This document shows positions 40,669 to 41,594 of a stretch of 41,594 nucleotides of DNA, one piece after another (position 1 is the stretch's first letter; every line of letters starts with the position of its first letter). The stretch lies in assembly GCA_017476885.1 (NCBI GenBank), contig JAFUYX010000087.1:1-41594 (forward strand), read 5' to 3'. The translations under genes and the position numbers were made by a program. Under the pieces are notes generated by a model. It was not told where the DNA came from. It saw only the letters and a program-made list of their open reading frames with translations, and ran no database searches. The DNA comes from Bacilli bacterium (GTDB lineage: Bacteria > Bacillota_I > Bacilli_A > RF39 > UBA660).

Positions 40669-41347
40669 CAATATTAAATAAAAGTAAATCAATATAATTG
40701 TATCGATTTCCTATCTTTATTTTGTATTCATTTTTGATAAACGTAAAACCAGCACCTAGTTCTTCTAGAAAAGATGGAATATCTTCTAGGATGATTTTTT
40801 GAAGTACTTTCTCTGATATTTCTTCATATCGATTCTTATTTTGAATCATAATTGGATTTTTGACGTAATCTGTAATCTCTTGCTTCTCAGTTTGATTTTT
40901 TAAATTTTCTTTTGTTTTTTCATCCAATCGTTCGTATTCCTTATTTTTGATTCTGGAACGTAGTTCTCTAACTGATAAATTTTGTGTTTCAATTAGAGTA
41001 ATATAGTATCTAACTTGATCAAGATTTTTCATCGATAAAAGTTCATACCAGTGACTCCAAGACAATATTCCCGACATTGTCGGGACTTTTTCATATATCT
41101 CATATAATTGAATTATTTTATATAATAAAGATATTGTATACTTTTTTCCAAATTCATTAGTTAATTTTTCAGCATATTTCTTAATGATACCTTCTCCATA
41201 ATGCTTTCCCGCTTTTTTTAATAATTCTCCAACTTTTATATAAGTATTTAAATCACTTCTATTTTTACTATAGTCCTTTACTTTTCTTGTTATTTCATTA
41301 TTGATTATTTCTTCTTTAATACTTTCATAATATTTGTCTTTTTCCAT
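40664..41347 (-). pseudogene. N-terminal fragment of YhcG/DUF1016 nuclease, truncated by IS110
   Basis: A 229-codon frame (stop at 40658-40660, inside the element) with the DUF1016 N-terminal DNA-binding domain: YIKVGELLKKAGKHYGEGIIKKYAEKL, LYKIIQLYEIYEKVP, LSWSHWYELLSMKNLDQVRYYI, LSVRELRSRIKNKEYERL. The nuclease domain begins (ILEDIPSFLEELGAGFTF) but stops after YIDLLLFNIEY, so the catalytic Asp is kept and the Glu-x-Lys is lost to the fragment at 38867-39085. YhcG-type proteins act in defence or DNA repair. GAGGAGAAG precedes the start; a Spo0A-type promoter lies upstream. Confidence 0.87.
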
Positions 41348-41380
41348 AAGATAGACTTCTCCTCGTTTGTTTTAAAACCT

Positions 41381-41414
41381 ATCTTAACACTTGGAATATG
41401 CGAATAATGTCGAA
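41381..41414 (-). promoter_or_regulatory. Spo0A-type promoter of the broken YhcG gene
   Basis: Sense strand TTCGACA (41408-41414), 21 bases, TAAGAT (41381-41386) with a TG one base upstream. Same geometry as at 17371-17404 and 25438-25471. Confidence 0.6.
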
Positions 41415-41471
41415 TGATGGAAGTTAATACACTTTTTACGTGATAAAAAAATCGGTTGTATAATTTTTAGT

Positions 41472-41497
41472 GTGTGTGACTTATATGTCAATCACAC
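41472..41497. repeat. Imperfect inverted repeat before the right-edge gene
   Basis: GTGTGTGAC, loop TTATAT, GTCA-AT-CACAC: nine pairs with a two-base bulge. It is followed by T4 on the plus strand. It may be a terminator, an operator for the next gene or the end of another mobile element; the rest of 41415-41581 shows nothing else clear. Confidence 0.4.
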
Positions 41498-41581
41498 TTT
41501 TCTTTCGTAATAAAATAAAAGACATATAGATTTATCCTTGATACAATATAAGTGCTAACAAAATTGAAAGAAGGTATCTAT

Positions 41582-41594
41582 ATGTCTAATCAAA
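41582..41594 (+). CDS. Start of an unidentified gene (partial, runs off the right edge)
   Basis: ATG at 41582 begins M-S-N-Q, with GAAAGAAGG (41566-41574) seven bases upstream, an excellent ribosome site. Only four codons are visible, so no identity can be given. A hairpin and an A/T-rich stretch precede it. Confidence 0.45.

Noticed and set aside
41536-41565. GTGCTAACA upstream of the right-edge gene, resembling the -10 region of the Spo0A-type promoters
   Set aside because: No TTCGACA is found at the required spacing, so the match is probably chance.
1-41594. CRISPR array, prophage module or replication origin
   Set aside because: No evenly spaced direct repeats, phage structural genes or DnaA-box cluster were seen on either strand.

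Overview
The window reads as chromosome of a low-GC, endospore-forming member of the Bacilli, of the Erysipelotrichales/RF39-like gut type. Evidence: Bacilli-type primosome genes (dnaB, dnaI); FtsA/FtsZ/SepF/DivIVA; a mother-cell sporulation set (spoIIGA, sigE, sigK, a CotD-like coat gene); T-box leaders before ileS and glyQS; strongly AT-rich DNA; standard genetic code with TGA as stop. Species cannot be named from sequence alone.

Layout. 1-6351: a Tad-type pilus operon read leftwards from one clear promoter (Flp pilin, two TadE-like pseudopilins, TadZ, TadA, TadB, TadC, two longer pseudopilins, the last running off the left edge). 6358-9351: small accessory region with an HD-domain protein, two hypotheticals, a tiny hydrophobic peptide gene with toxin-like features, a tRNA-Thr and a DUF4282-like membrane protein. 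9350-13705: feoAB and dnaB-dnaI. 13779-15437: a TasA-like/lectin-like surface protein whose last 114 coding bases are GC-rich and adenine-poor, as in the variable repeat of a diversity-generating retroelement target. 15498-22315: sigE, spoIIGA, DUF1653, ftsZ, ftsA, cotD-like and ffh. 22316-25409: a DNA glycosylase, an SPFH/NfeD pair and an Rpn-like nuclease. 25527-32137: ileS (type 2, with a GLHH signature), mutL, yqeH, yqeG. 32227-38797: sigK, a beta-helix protein, divIVA, sepF, tdk, glyQS and a membrane-anchored beta-helix protein. 38867-41414: a YhcG/DUF1016 nuclease gene cut in two by an IS110-family element.

Main discoveries. (1) The IS110 element carries a recognisable bridge RNA: a roughly 159-nt segment closed by a perfect 10-bp long-range stem. 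It holds an 11-nt guide identical to the target DNA beside the insertion and a 9-nt guide identical to the element's right end. Joining the ends would create TTGACA-17-TATAAT. (2) The likely DGR variable region has no reverse transcriptase in the window, so it would be a remote target. (3) A promoter layout TTCGACA-N21-TAnnnT, with the Spo0A box TGTCGAA, stands before spoIIGA, the Rpn-like nuclease and the YhcG nuclease, suggesting the two nucleases belong to the sporulation-onset regulon. (4) sigK has a SigE-like promoter and cotD a SigK-like one, so the mother-cell cascade can be read in one window. (5) IleRS has the swapped GXHH signature linked to very high mupirocin resistance.
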